NCBI GenBank assembly: GCA_023091735.1
Contig: JALKBU010000248.1
Location: 1-55,854 of the forward strand
DNA: 55,854 bases
Reading direction: 5' to 3'
Source of the DNA: Trichomonas tenax
Taxonomy: Eukaryota; Parabasalia; Trichomonadida; Trichomonadidae
Part shown: positions 40,430 to 50,370 of the stretch, piece by piece
Layout: each line of letters begins with the position of its first letter
Numbering within the stretch: position 1 is the first letter of the stretch
The notes under the pieces: model-generated
Databases searched by the model: none
What the model was told of the DNA's origin: nothing
Seen by the model: only the letters and a program-made list of their open reading frames with translations
Made by a program: the position numbers and the translations under genes

Positions 40430-41365
40430 ATGGTGGAAGTTTCTCCTGTTTTACTTCCAGATGAAATTGTTCCTTTTTTCATAAACATCATATTCGACGA
40501 CCAAAGGCTCTTCGAGATCATGCAGGTCAAACTTAACGAGGCAGATCCCGATGATATGGCCAAAACATTAACTCATGATTTGAAAATTCAGCCAATACAA
40601 GCTGCTGTACTCAGCGTCATAGAATCTCAACTACAGGAGTACAGGAAGCTCACGGAAATGGTTCCTTGCACAGAATGGGCAAAGAACGGATCTGCTAGTC
40701 ACGTTTTATTAATCGAAGCCTCTACAGAATCGATCGTTTACAGCGACCAGTTCGAATGGGATATATTTGATCGATCAATGAATCCGGATGAATTTGCTCG
40801 ATTAACTTTTGAAGAGTTAGCACTACCAGCGGAATTCATAAACACAGTTTCAGCGCAAATACGTCATCAAATCATACGTCTCAAATGCATGCACTGCTTC
40901 CCTGATAAATTCGCAGAATATATTGCTGCAAATCCTATATTTGCTCCTCAGACGATTGCTGGTTTCAGACCAGTTTCTGACCTCATCGATGTTTCGCCTG
41001 TTGTTGGGCTTAGACCAGGACGTGAATCAAAGAGCTCTTCTGGAACAAGAGACAGAGATTACAGGCACCAACGCAGAGCAAACAACAGAGCATCGCTGTC
41101 TTTCAACACAGCACTTCACAGAGCCGATGATAACTCAGTGATTCAAGTAAAATTAGTTCCAACAGTTAGAGCAGTTCCAATGCCTGAAGATAACCCCAAC
41201 ATAGACTTAGCAGCAATTCCTGCGCTTCTCGATGATCCAGAGCTTATATCTGATGACGATATTCGCAAAGTCAGCCAGAAGCTTGAGCAAGCACGATATT
41301 ACCCTGCTCCTAGCCAAAACTCTGGCGATGAATCTGATAATGAATCAGATAATGAAATGTTTTAA
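40430..41365 (+). CDS. SNF5: SNF5/SMARCB1/INI1-type chromatin remodelling subunit
   Basis: 311 residues from the ATG at 40430; a longer frame starting at 40391 overlaps the importin gene. Two SNF5 repeats are seen. Repeat 1 (about residues 5-75) has PVLLPDEIVPFFINIIFDDQ and the helix DPDDMAKTLTHDLKIQPIQA. Repeat 2 (about 85-165) has SDQFEWDIFDRSMNPDEFAR with LTFEELALPAEFINTVSAQI. The strands before each helix and the WDI...NPDEFA pattern are characteristic. A Pro/Arg-rich stretch (TRDRDYRHQRRANNRAS) and an acidic C-terminus (GDESDNESDNEMF) follow. SNF5 is a core subunit of SWI/SNF and RSC-type remodelers and contacts the nucleosome acidic patch. It probably works with the GCN5-like enzyme on transcribed chromatin. 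Confidence 0.88.
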   Translation: MVEVSPVLLPDEIVPFFINIIFDDQRLFEIMQVKLNEADPDDMAKTLTHDLKIQPIQAAVLSVIESQLQEYRKLTEMVPCTEWAKNGSASHVLLIEASTESIVYSDQFEWDIFDRSMNPDEFARLTFEELALPAEFINTVSAQIRHQIIRLKCMHCFPDKFAEYIAANPIFAPQTIAGFRPVSDLIDVSPVVGLRPGRESKSSSGTRDRDYRHQRRANNRASLSFNTALHRADDNSVIQVKLVPTVRAVPMPEDNPNIDLAAIPALLDDPELISDDDIRKVSQKLEQARYYPAPSQNSGDESDNESDNEMF

Positions 41366-41494
41366 TTTATTATAGATTTTATTTGTTTTCAATAAATTTC
41401 GTAATATTTAGATTCAGAATGTCTTTGCAAAACCATTTTAATGTTCAAAAATAAAGACTTTTTAAAAACACGTTTTTTTTACATATAATTAAAA

Positions 41495-44400
41495 ATGAGC
41501 TCGAACAGAAAGGTTAAACAAGTTATTGGTCAATCATCACTGTCAAGCTTGTCTAACCACAAGGTTCAGAGTGTCAAAGACGCCACTGCCGCATCCAGCA
41601 CAATTAAATCAAGCGGAAAGAGATCATTAAACGGAGAGAACGCTATTGAGAAGCTCTTCGACGAAATAATGGAAGCTATACAGGATAAGCCGCCGAATAC
41701 AGTTCTCGAAGAAATCTTACATCAAGTTTTCGATACTGCACAAACTATTTTGTGGACGCTTCTTCCAAACATAAATGCATTATATTCGCCATCATTTTCA
41801 GTTACTGTTCCTGTTTCTCCTTCGTTTTTGCTTACTGGACTTCGATCTCGCGTTCCAATTGCAGTTCACAACCAATCACAGCATCCATCGTTCGTTTTAG
41901 CTGTCGACACAAAGGTGCTGCCTCCGAATTCACCGGTTATGATGATTCCTATCATGGCAAGAGACTTTACACCGATTGCTGTTTTACAATTAACGAGAAG
42001 AAACGAAAACCCGTTCTCAACACTTGATTTACAGAATGCCACAAAGCTTACAAAGAAATTTGCCGCATACAGCTCATTTATTTTCGATAGTCCACAAACT
42101 CTTAAATCTTCATATTCGTGTGTTCAAATAGAATCGCTTGCAAACACTATCAATAATGTGTGCTCAGCGATCACTAAGCTCATGCGATGCAGAAAGGCCG
42201 AAATATGGCTTTTCAGGAGAAGAAAGAATATCTTCTTGAAATTCGATCCTTCTTCTGGCGAAGAGATTCCAGTACCAGAGGCAAAGACAGGACTTGCTGG
42301 GTACGTGTTAACAACATGCTCAACAGTGAGTGAACGCAATGTTTGCGACAATATCAACTATAATGCAGCATCCGATGGTTTCTATCCAGAAGCTTTTCTT
42401 GGTGTTCCTTTCGTCGAAAAAACAAAGCGTGTTTGGTGCGTTGTCTGCCGTGGACGCTCTTCACCTCCTTATTTCACGCCAAATGATACCGCAAAGCTTA
42501 CAGCTATTTCATCTTTCGCTGTTCAGTCAGTTTCATCTGCATTCCTTCCAGAAAAGGTTGACTCCAAGAAGCAGAACTTCCAGGAGAGACTCCACGCACT
42601 TTTGGAAGTTGCTGAAGCTCTTTCTGGCATTCTTGTCATCGATCAACTCATTCCGATGATCATGGAAAAGTCATGTTCGCTTCTGGACGCTGAGCGTTGC
42701 TCCCTTTTCCTCGTTGATGTTGTCAAGAAGGAACTGAAGACTTTCTTCCATGGAGGTCTTGCAAACGCAATCAGAATTCCAATCACATCAGGCATTGCTG
42801 GTAAGACAGCGACAACTGGTGAAACAATCAACATCGAGGATGCATACAATGATGTTCACTTCGATCGCAGTATCGATGCCAAGACAGGTTTCAGAACAAA
42901 GAGCATTTTGTCAACACCAATCTACAACAACAGAGGTGAAATCATTGGTGTTACAGAAATGATCAATAAATGCAACAATGGTGTCTTCGATGATGAAGAT
43001 ATCAGGTTGCTGGTTGGTTTCAATGTCTTCTGCGGTATTTCTCTCGATAATGCAAAGCTTTACGAAGCATCATTGAACCTCGCAAGACAAGTCCGAAGCT
43101 TCGTTGATATTTCAACTTCTCTTTCGCAGTCCAACGCACTCAGAAATACATTGACTGACATTTTAACAAATGCTATGGCTGCTATCAACGGTACTGGTGC
43201 TACTTTGTACAGAGTTGACAAAGAGCGAAAGATCATTGAACTCGTTCACGTCGGAAGTCCCGCTAAATATGGTGAATTATTCGCCAAAGAGGTTGTTGAG
43301 ACACCACAGCCAAAGATTTATACATCTGATCAGATAGCTGAGAAGCTTCAAAGTCTTAACCTTCAAAACGCTGTTGAAGAAATGCTCGGCAACACAAAAC
43401 TCGCTGCTTCAAAGCTTGAGTCGCAAGCAAGTCGTGCTCGCCGTTCTGTTTTGTTCGGCAGCGATTCAGCAATCTGCGAACAGATCTGCTGCATGCCACT
43501 CATCAACAGTGAGGGTGAAGTTATTGGTGTAATGCTTCTCATGTCAATGCAGAGAATGATGAACGAAGATATGTCTCTTTTGGACTGCTTCGCTATTTTC
43601 GCAGCTGTCTCTCTCGAGAGATCAGAACTTAAGGATATCGCCAAACTTGGTTCTATCGAGTTCGAGTTGAAAGAATGGGTTGCAGATAACGAACGTGAGT
43701 TGACAAATATGATTCCTGTCAAATTGCAGCTCCCAATCGAGGAATCCGCGAAGATCTGGACAGTCGCATTCGATGCTCCAAAGTGGGCCGGCATTGGCTT
43801 CTTCAAGGAGATTTTTGCAATCTTTGCACGCTTCAAGTTCCAAGAGAACTATGGAATCACAAACGAGAAATTATTCAGATTCTTGTGTGAGCTTAGAGAC
43901 ACATACAATAAAGTTCCTTATCACAACTGGCGTCACGCTTGCGATGTTACACAGTTCGTAACATATGAAATTATTCTCTCTGGTGCCGACAAGATTCTCT
44001 CCAACATGGAATTATTTGCGCTTATTGTTGCAGCTATGTGCCATGATGCCAACCACGATGGTTTCACAAACGTCTTCAATGAGAAGGCAGAAACACCACT
44101 TGGTATCCTCTTCAAGAACCAGTCTGTCATGGAAACTCACCACTGTGAAGTCGCTATCGGTATCATTTCGAAGGAAGAAACAAATCTTTTCGCAAAGATG
44201 AAATCTCAAGACTTCAAGTTCATGTGGACAACAATCATCGAGCTTATCCTTGCAACAGATATGGCTAAGCACTTCACATTCCTAAAGGAGTTTAAGGCTC
44301 TTAATGAAGAAGAAAAGTGGGATAAGACACAGCCGGATATCAGACTGAGAATGATGAAGTTGCTTCTTAAGACAGCCGATATTTCCAACGTTTCCAGACC

Positions 44401-44773
44401 TTTCGAACTCGCTGATAGATGGTGCGATGTGCTCTGTGAAGAATTCTTCAGACAAGGCGACCTTGAAATGGCATCTGGAATGCAGTACACATCAGATCTT
44501 AACGACAGAGAGCACCTTGATAAGCCGAAGTCACAAATCGGTTTCTACACATTCGTTTGCCTCCCGCTTTATCAAGCAACAGCACAGGCATTCCCACCAC
44601 TCGAGCAGAATGTCCAGCAAGTTCAATCGAACCTCGTTATCTGGAAGGCGGCTTTCGAAAAGAAGCAAGCCGAGGCAGCACAAAACGCTCCACCTCCAGC
44701 TCAACAACCAGCTGCTGCTCCTGCTCAGCAGCCAGTGACAGCACAACAGCCTGCTCCTGCTGAAAAGAAGTAA
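41495..44773 (+). CDS. GAF-domain cyclic-nucleotide phosphodiesterase (class I PDE)
   Basis: 1092 residues. After a Ser/Thr-rich start, at least two and probably three GAF domains are present (about 100-345, 365-530 and 545-735). The middle one has the NKFDE-type signature, spelled NKCNNGVFDDED near residues 491-502, which in other PDEs accompanies cAMP or cGMP binding. The catalytic domain (about 770-1050) has YHNWRHA (H810), HDANHD (H850, D851, H854) and TADISN (D962), the metal-binding set of class I PDEs. ELILATDMAKHF and FFRQGDLE are also typical. The C-terminus is a Pro/Gln/Ala-rich tail. The enzyme hydrolyses cAMP and/or cGMP and is probably allosterically controlled by cyclic nucleotide at a GAF. 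No membrane segment is seen, so it is cytosolic. Confidence 0.95.
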   Translation: MSSNRKVKQVIGQSSLSSLSNHKVQSVKDATAASSTIKSSGKRSLNGENAIEKLFDEIMEAIQDKPPNTVLEEILHQVFDTAQTILWTLLPNINALYSPSFSVTVPVSPSFLLTGLRSRVPIAVHNQSQHPSFVLAVDTKVLPPNSPVMMIPIMARDFTPIAVLQLTRRNENPFSTLDLQNATKLTKKFAAYSSFIFDSPQTLKSSYSCVQIESLANTINNVCSAITKLMRCRKAEIWLFRRRKNIFLKFDPSSGEEIPVPEAKTGLAGYVLTTCSTVSERNVCDNINYNAASDGFYPEAFLGVPFVEKTKRVWCVVCRGRSSPPYFTPNDTAKLTAISSFAVQSVSSAFLPEKVDSKKQNFQERLHALLEVAEALSGILVIDQLIPMIMEKSCSLLDAERCSLFLVDVVKKELKTFFHGGLANAIRIPITSGIAGKTATTGETINIEDAYNDVHFDRSIDAKTGFRTKSILSTPIYNNRGEIIGVTEMINKCNNGVFDDEDIRLLVGFNVFCGISLDNAKLYEASLNLARQVRSFVDISTSLSQSNALRNTLTDILTNAMAAINGTGATLYRVDKERKIIELVHVGSPAKYGELFAKEVVETPQPKIYTSDQIAEKLQSLNLQNAVEEMLGNTKLAASKLESQASRARRSVLFGSDSAICEQICCMPLINSEGEVIGVMLLMSMQRMMNEDMSLLDCFAIFAAVSLERSELKDIAKLGSIEFELKEWVADNERELTNMIPVKLQLPIEESAKIWTVAFDAPKWAGIGFFKEIFAIFARFKFQENYGITNEKLFRFLCELRDTYNKVPYHNWRHACDVTQFVTYEIILSGADKILSNMELFALIVAAMCHDANHDGFTNVFNEKAETPLGILFKNQSVMETHHCEVAIGIISKEETNLFAKMKSQDFKFMWTTIIELILATDMAKHFTFLKEFKALNEEEKWDKTQPDIRLRMMKLLLKTADISNVSRPFELADRWCDVLCEEFFRQGDLEMASGMQYTSDLNDREHLDKPKSQIGFYTFVCLPLYQATAQAFPPLEQNVQQVQSNLVIWKAAFEKKQAEAAQNAPPPAQQPAAAPAQQPVTAQQPAPAEKK

Positions 44774-45316
44774 GTTCTCTTTAATTTTATTACCCATGTT
44801 TTATTTGATATCAAATTATTTATTATTGTAAACTTTATTTTTTCAATGAACAAATTCGAAATTTTTGAACAATGTGATTCATTTAAAGTTATAATTTTGA
44901 AGTGATTGAAGTCCTATTTTAGATAGGTTTAAAGAGACAAAAACAGTAGATATAGAATTACCTACTAAACAAATTTAGTATTTTTGAAATTTATGGGTTT
45001 CCTCAATTCTCCAATATCAGACATCAAAACAAGGGGATGAAGCTTTAAAGAAAGAATATCATAATAATTCATTTCATTATAACATTGGTATCACAGTATA
45101 TATTGAACAATTTCATGTATTTTGATTTCAATTGGATTTGAGAATGTGGACTTATTTAAAAATTGAGATTGATTTCATTTCTTAATGACCTATTATAATG
45201 ATAATGAAATGAGATTGATTGATCTAATATTAGAATGATGTGATCACATGACAAATAAAGTGATTTCATTTGACGATTTGTCAAGTAATGTCAAAAACAA
45301 TAGCCAAACAAATTTG
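44774..45316. other. Intergenic region and probable UGGT promoter
   Basis: AT-rich spacer. The last 60 bases before 45317 hold GATTTGTCAAGTAATGTCAA, again with TGTCAA words close to a start. No gene is recognised. Confidence 0.5.
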
Positions 45317-48300
45317 ATGATCTCCTTTTTCCTATTCTCTCTCATAGCGAGTACGTTTAGGCCAGATCACGAAGTTGTCATGAGTGCAGTTGCACCATGG
45401 GACGAAACACCACTCTTCGAACACATTCTTTTCTTCATGACCGATTTCTCCACAGAAATGGCTACACAGTTTTTGACAACAATCATCAAGAACCACGAAC
45501 AGATCAAGAACGAGGCATATATGTGGGAAGTTGCTTACCAAATCTTACCAAAATACCATCATTCTTATTTAAAGGCTCAAATCGACGTCGGTTTCTACTC
45601 ACCACGTGGTGAAATGTACCGCGAGATGGCCCGCAACAAAGGTGGCTCCAACTACCCAGATTTGATCGTTATTGGTGAGAAATTAAACACAAGAGAAATT
45701 TTGACACATTATCTTCCAAGTGAGAACCTCGAAATCCAACCATTCGAGCTCCAATTCGGTATCCCACGCTCTATTGTCTACGCAAACATCTTCAATAAGG
45801 AAGTTGCCGATTTTATTCTCGAACTTATCAATGAGAAGGTTCCTTTCTCATTCCGCCCAACATCAAAGACAGGAAAGTTCGGTGTAAATCTCCGCGGTTT
45901 CGGTATAGAAATGCGTCCATTCAAGTATTCAATGGAATACGGTGTTAAAGACTCAATTGTTCTCGAATCTGCAAAAGAAGCAAATCTCCACAAGGATGAG
46001 ACAACAGAGAACATTACAGGAATCCCAGAATCTTATTACAACTTGCAAGAAGAAGCTGAATTCCCAGAAAAGTTCACTGCTTGGGTTGCTAATCACAGTG
46101 ATATCCCACTCACGCAGCTCATGCGCGACTTTACAAACAACTATCCACTCTACATCGATGAAATTTTGAAGATTAATATCACCGAGTTAGCTAGAAAGGA
46201 GCTTGACATGTTATACAACATGAGATACAGAGGCAACACTATTTCTAGCATGAATGGCCGCGTTTTCTCAGTTAACAATCTCGATGTTTTCACACTCGTC
46301 GACATGATTAATCAGGAACGTGTTAGCCGTCAGATCTTAGTTGACAACTTCAAACTCAACGATACACAGCTTGATATGGTTTATAAGACAAAAAAGGACG
46401 ATTCTAATGCAATTTACTTCGATACACGCTCAAAGTACGTTCATTACTACAACGATGTTATGACAAACCCAGTCTATGAGAAGTACAGCGAAGATTTCGA
46501 CGTCTTTTACTATCCACTCAACCAATTGCCACGCGTTAGACGTCCACTTGCTAACTACGTTATGTATCAGGATCCAACAACATTGCATGGCTTCTTCGAG
46601 ATTTTCTGGAGCTCCCTCTTGATCGAAGAAGGCTTCCCAGTCAATGTTGGCCTCGTTCCTAATTTCAATCTCGGCAACAAGCTCAGCAGAAGAGTTGCCT
46701 TCGCTTTCCACCACATTTCAAGGAACGTCAACTCTTCAGCTGCCATCGACTTCCTTATATCGGGATGGACAATCGCCGGCATCGATCAGCGCACAAACAG
46801 ACCATATCCAGCCACTGCTGCAACATACAGAGCTTCTTACGAGTGGTTCACAAAGGGCCATCCAGAGTGCCTCAAGTGGGATCAACTCCACTTATTATTT
46901 GCCGACTCCCCAGAACTCGACATGATCATGGAGACACGCGACTACCTCAAGAACTCCAAGCTCTCGATCCCGGCCGACTACATGAACGGTAAGGAGATTG
47001 ACATTTCCAATGGAATGAACTCACTCTACTATGCTGCTCAGGTTGCCATCACAGAGATTGCACGCCTTATTCCACGCTACCAGATCACAGCCCAGGATCC
47101 ATTCGACCCAATCGAGATCCTCTCTCGTCGCTTCTTCGTTGTTAAGTGCTTGGATCGCAGCGTCCTCTTCGCTAAGCCACAGTCACTTAAGATTTCATAC
47201 CTCACATATGATCGCCAACTCGAATACGTCAACCTCATTTCTCAGACGAAGTGGGAAAAAGTTGACGCAGGCCGCATCGTCAACTACTACTATCTCTTCT
47301 GCAACTCCTCAGTCGATACATCCACATTCTTCAGTTTCGCAGAAACACAGAGATACAATGCTGCTCAGTTCAAGGTCAATCCGGAGATCCCATTGAACCT
47401 CCGTGATACATTCCCATCTACAGATGGTCCATGCTCTCTCGTTGTTAACGGACGTATCTATAAGGACATCGATCCAAACAACTTAGAGTTCTTCCGTCTT
47501 GTTGATGACTGGAACACATACTTCATCTCCGATTCCATCTATCAGCTTGATCACACAGTCAAGCGCAACCGCGTTGAATGTGCCGCCTACGTTTCCAGCT
47601 TGTTGATCGACTGGATGAGCGATGACCTCGACAGACGCTCCGATTCCGTTGATTTCTTCGCTGTCAACAACTCTTTGATCTACACAACAAAGAACTCAAC
47701 AGCTGATATTGTTTGGGAGATTTCAATCGATCCATTCTCACGCAACTTCCAGCGCATTTCTTCTATCATCAACTGGGTTGAGAAGCACAATCTTGCCCAG
47801 ATCCACCTTGTCGTTGTCCCACCATTTGCCATCAACAACAGCTTCACAACAATGACAACATACTACAGAAACACACTCGATGAGGATCTCGCTGTCTTCA
47901 AGATGCTCAATGACACAACAACATACTCTGCTATGCCAGATATGCCAATGTCATGGGTCTACGAGTCAATGCGCGCTTCAACAGATCTTGATAACATTTT
48001 GTTGTCTCAGCTTTCAACACACTCTCAGGAGGGTGTTTACGTATTGACAAACGTTCTTGTTGAAGGTAACTGCAGAACGAACGACTTGAAGACTGCTGAA
48101 GGAACAGAGTTAGCCCTCACAAACGAGCAGGGAGAGAAGCTCTCTGATACAATCGCTATGATGAACGGCTACTTCCAGCTCCCAGCTAACCCAGGTCTCT
48201 GGAACATCGAAATCGGTGGCGCAAGAACATCTTCCATCTTCACTCTTCCAAAGACATTTGTTGTCGTTGACAGCTTCGTCACACGCCACAAGTATATCAA

Positions 48301-49231
48301 GGTCCACTACAGACCAGGTAAGGAGGGCATGAAGGCCAACAACGTCACTTCTAGTGGTGACTTCGCAACAACAGACAGAGTCGATGTCTTCACTGTTGCT
48401 TCCGGACACTTGTACGAGCGTCTGATGAAGATCATGATGCTTTCTGTCAAGAAGCGCTCAACACACAACGTCAAGTTCTGGATCGTCAAGAACTTCCTTA
48501 GCCCAACATTCAAGGCCACATTGCCAATCATGGCTGAGAAGTACAACTTCTCATACCAGCTCGTCTCATACAAGTGGCCAGTCTGGCTCAGACAGCAGGT
48601 TGAGAAGCAGAGAATCATTTGGGGCAACAAGATTTTATTCCTCGACACAATCTTCCCACTCGATCTCGAGAGAGTTATTTACATTGATGCTGACCAGATC
48701 GTTAGAACAGATCTCAACGAGCTCATGAGAATGGACTTCCAGGGTGCTCCTTACGCCTTCACACCAATGTGCAACTCTAGAGAGGAGACAGAACCATTCA
48801 GATTCTGGAAGCAAGGATACTGGCTCAATCACCTTCAGGGCAAACCATACCACATCTCTGCTCTCTTTGCTATCGATCTTCTCAAGTACAGAGAGATGGC
48901 AGCTGGCGACCAGCTCAGGTACTTCTACCAGCAGTTGTCTGCTGACCCAGGATCACTCGCTAACCTCGACCAAGATCTTCCTAACTACGCTCAGGATATG
49001 ATCCCAATCTTCTCACTTCCTCAGGAGTGGCTCTGGTGCGAGACATGGTGCTCTGATGAGACAATGAAGGATGCAAAGACAATCGATCTTTGCAACAATC
49101 CACTTACACACGCTCCAAAGCTTCACATCGCTCAGACAAGAATCGAGGAATGGCCTAAATTCGATGAGATTGCAAGAAACATCTCTGCTGGTCCGGATGA
49201 TTATCAGCACCAGTTCTTCAAGAAGGAGTAA
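45317..49231 (+). CDS. UGGT: UDP-glucose:glycoprotein glucosyltransferase (ER folding sensor)
   Basis: 1304 residues from the ATG at 45317. The frame is open to an ATG at 45248, but the later one begins a signal peptide (MISFFLFSLIASTF). The large N-terminal part has thioredoxin-like folding-sensor domains. The C-terminal GT24 domain is unmistakable: SGHLYERLMKIMMLSVKKRS, then FWIVKNFLSP, KILFLDTIFPLDLERVIYID, the DAD metal site (D1124, D1126), a GYWLNHL stretch, FAIDLLKYR, NLDQDLPNYAQ, SLPQEWLWCETWC and IAQTRIEEWP. UGGT adds glucose to N-glycans of misfolded glycoproteins in the ER lumen so that calreticulin/calnexin can rebind them. Codons strongly prefer C or G endings, which suggests high expression. 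The C-terminus is HQFFKKE, without a KDEL-like signal. Confidence 0.95.
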   Translation: MISFFLFSLIASTFRPDHEVVMSAVAPWDETPLFEHILFFMTDFSTEMATQFLTTIIKNHEQIKNEAYMWEVAYQILPKYHHSYLKAQIDVGFYSPRGEMYREMARNKGGSNYPDLIVIGEKLNTREILTHYLPSENLEIQPFELQFGIPRSIVYANIFNKEVADFILELINEKVPFSFRPTSKTGKFGVNLRGFGIEMRPFKYSMEYGVKDSIVLESAKEANLHKDETTENITGIPESYYNLQEEAEFPEKFTAWVANHSDIPLTQLMRDFTNNYPLYIDEILKINITELARKELDMLYNMRYRGNTISSMNGRVFSVNNLDVFTLVDMINQERVSRQILVDNFKLNDTQLDMVYKTKKDDSNAIYFDTRSKYVHYYNDVMTNPVYEKYSEDFDVFYYPLNQLPRVRRPLANYVMYQDPTTLHGFFEIFWSSLLIEEGFPVNVGLVPNFNLGNKLSRRVAFAFHHISRNVNSSAAIDFLISGWTIAGIDQRTNRPYPATAATYRASYEWFTKGHPECLKWDQLHLLFADSPELDMIMETRDYLKNSKLSIPADYMNGKEIDISNGMNSLYYAAQVAITEIARLIPRYQITAQDPFDPIEILSRRFFVVKCLDRSVLFAKPQSLKISYLTYDRQLEYVNLISQTKWEKVDAGRIVNYYYLFCNSSVDTSTFFSFAETQRYNAAQFKVNPEIPLNLRDTFPSTDGPCSLVVNGRIYKDIDPNNLEFFRLVDDWNTYFISDSIYQLDHTVKRNRVECAAYVSSLLIDWMSDDLDRRSDSVDFFAVNNSLIYTTKNSTADIVWEISIDPFSRNFQRISSIINWVEKHNLAQIHLVVVPPFAINNSFTTMTTYYRNTLDEDLAVFKMLNDTTTYSAMPDMPMSWVYESMRASTDLDNILLSQLSTHSQEGVYVLTNVLVEGNCRTNDLKTAEGTELALTNEQGEKLSDTIAMMNGYFQLPANPGLWNIEIGGARTSSIFTLPKTFVVVDSFVTRHKYIKVHYRPGKEGMKANNVTSSGDFATTDRVDVFTVASGHLYERLMKIMMLSVKKRSTHNVKFWIVKNFLSPTFKATLPIMAEKYNFSYQLVSYKWPVWLRQQVEKQRIIWGNKILFLDTIFPLDLERVIYIDADQIVRTDLNELMRMDFQGAPYAFTPMCNSREETEPFRFWKQGYWLNHLQGKPYHISALFAIDLLKYREMAAGDQLRYFYQQLSADPGSLANLDQDLPNYAQDMIPIFSLPQEWLWCETWCSDETMKDAKTIDLCNNPLTHAPKLHIAQTRIEEWPKFDEIARNISAGPDDYQHQFFKKE

Positions 49232-49293
49232 AACTATTTTTTTTTCAAGATTTGATGCGATGATTATAAATAGTGTTAATGAGGATATCTTGA

Positions 49294-49545
49294 AGGATAT
49301 ATCCGTGGTATCAAAAGGTTGTAAAAATTATTTTATATTTCCAGATCGTATCTCGAAAAATTAAAAGTGAAATATACAAAGCTTAGAATTATTGTAATAG
49401 TTCAATTCAAGATAAATTAAATTCGGCATTAGATAAAGGCTCTCAATTCGACAATAATGCAGAAAATAAGGGACAGACGTTAATCAATACAGGTCAAAAT
49501 GCAATAAATGATATTAAAAAGAAGGCTCGACAATTTTATTCATAA
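49294..49545 (+). pseudogene. Element ORF, 5'-truncated and with an in-frame TAG
   Basis: The frame opens after TGA at 49291-49293 and has no ATG. It reads 30 codons (RIYPWYQKVVKIILYFQIVS ...KSEIYKA), then TAG at 49384-49386. Fifty-two codons follow (NYCNSSIQDKLNSALDKGSQ, then a Gln/Asn-rich part and a basic helix DIKKKARQFYS) to TAA at 49543-49545. The C-terminal part looks like an elongated or amphipathic virion-type protein. Together with the missing start it marks this as a broken gene of the element. The family is not recognised. Confidence 0.45.
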
Positions 49546-49569
49546 ATTTTTTAATAAATTATTTTTTTA

Positions 49570-49580
49570 TTAATTATAAA
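49570..49580 (+). promoter_or_regulatory. Element promoter candidate TTAATTATAAA
   Basis: This 11-base word stands 3 bases before the ATG at 49584, inside a longer T/A-rich run. The identical word stands at 54816-54826, 4 bases before the ATG at 54831. Host genes in the window have TTCA-type initiators instead. Confidence 0.45.
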
Positions 49581-49583
49581 ATA

Positions 49584-50096
49584 ATGACTGAAGAAGTTGT
49601 CGAAATAAAAGTTGAAGAACAGAAGGAGTCCAAAATTAAACAAATTGAGAATAAATCAATTGATAAATTGACGGACGATGAAAAGAGAATCATTCTTGAA
49701 AATGATAAAAACGGAGTTGAGAATCAATATTATAATGTCAGAACTTTCAAAAATGGCAATACAAGAATTACTAAAAAGAAGGCGCCAACAGTGAGTGAAC
49801 AAGTTGTAAAAAGTAATGGAAAACGTGAAATACAAGGTCAGACAGTTAACTTTACAGATCAACAATTAATTTGGGAACACCTGTTTGAACTTGAACGTAA
49901 TTATGCTAAATTGTACGGTAAACATAAAAAGATGAAAGCAAGATATAATGATTTGGTGTATGAACCCGATGAGAGAGTTCCTGAGCGATATGAAGCTGAG
50001 CAAAAAGTTTCACATGAAGAAGAACCAAAAGTGCAAACGAATACAAAAGGAAACTGGCGATCTAAATTAATTATTTCAAATTTTTACATGAATTAA
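49584..50096 (+). CDS. Element-encoded charged protein, 170 residues
   Basis: The frame is intact. The N-terminal half is very rich in Glu and Lys (EEVVEIKVEEQKESKIKQIE) and then in Asn. The middle (KNGNTRITKKKAPTVSEQV) is basic. Next comes a helical part (LFELERNYAKLYGKHKKMKA) and a polar C-terminus. No membrane segment, no known domain. The next ORF starts one base after the stop codon, so the genes are packed as in a viral-type transcription unit. A role in the virion or in regulation is possible but not shown. Confidence 0.65.
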   Translation: MTEEVVEIKVEEQKESKIKQIENKSIDKLTDDEKRIILENDKNGVENQYYNVRTFKNGNTRITKKKAPTVSEQVVKSNGKREIQGQTVNFTDQQLIWEHLFELERNYAKLYGKHKKMKARYNDLVYEPDERVPERYEAEQKVSHEEEPKVQTNTKGNWRSKLIISNFYMN

Positions 50097-50097
50097 A

Positions 50098-50349
50098 ATG
50101 AGTGTTCCGAAAGATGTTCCTTACAGAAACAAGAAAGAAGAAGAATTTCCTTTATGGTTTGCTAATGTTAAATATGAAGAGGCGACAATTAATCCTGAAA
50201 TAAGTTACAGAGAAAGATATATTGATTCTGCACTGCTACCGTTCGATAAAGGTTATGCATTTTATAATTTGAGAAACAATTTATACAGAAATGAATTAGA
50301 AAAGGCAAAGGCCGCAGAAAGATTAAAAAGGATCAGACATAAAAAATAA
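50098..50349 (+). CDS. Element-encoded small protein, 83 residues
   Basis: The ATG at 50098 stands one base after the preceding stop, and the frame is intact. It reads MSVPKDVPYRNKKEEEFPLW, then a middle rich in Tyr, Glu and Ile, then a C-terminal charged helix (NELEKAKAAERLKRIRHKK). The dense packing with its neighbours supports a real gene. Unknown family. Confidence 0.6.
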   Translation: MSVPKDVPYRNKKEEEFPLWFANVKYEEATINPEISYRERYIDSALLPFDKGYAFYNLRNNLYRNELEKAKAAERLKRIRHKK

Positions 50350-50370
50350 ATTATTTTTATCATTGAAGAA

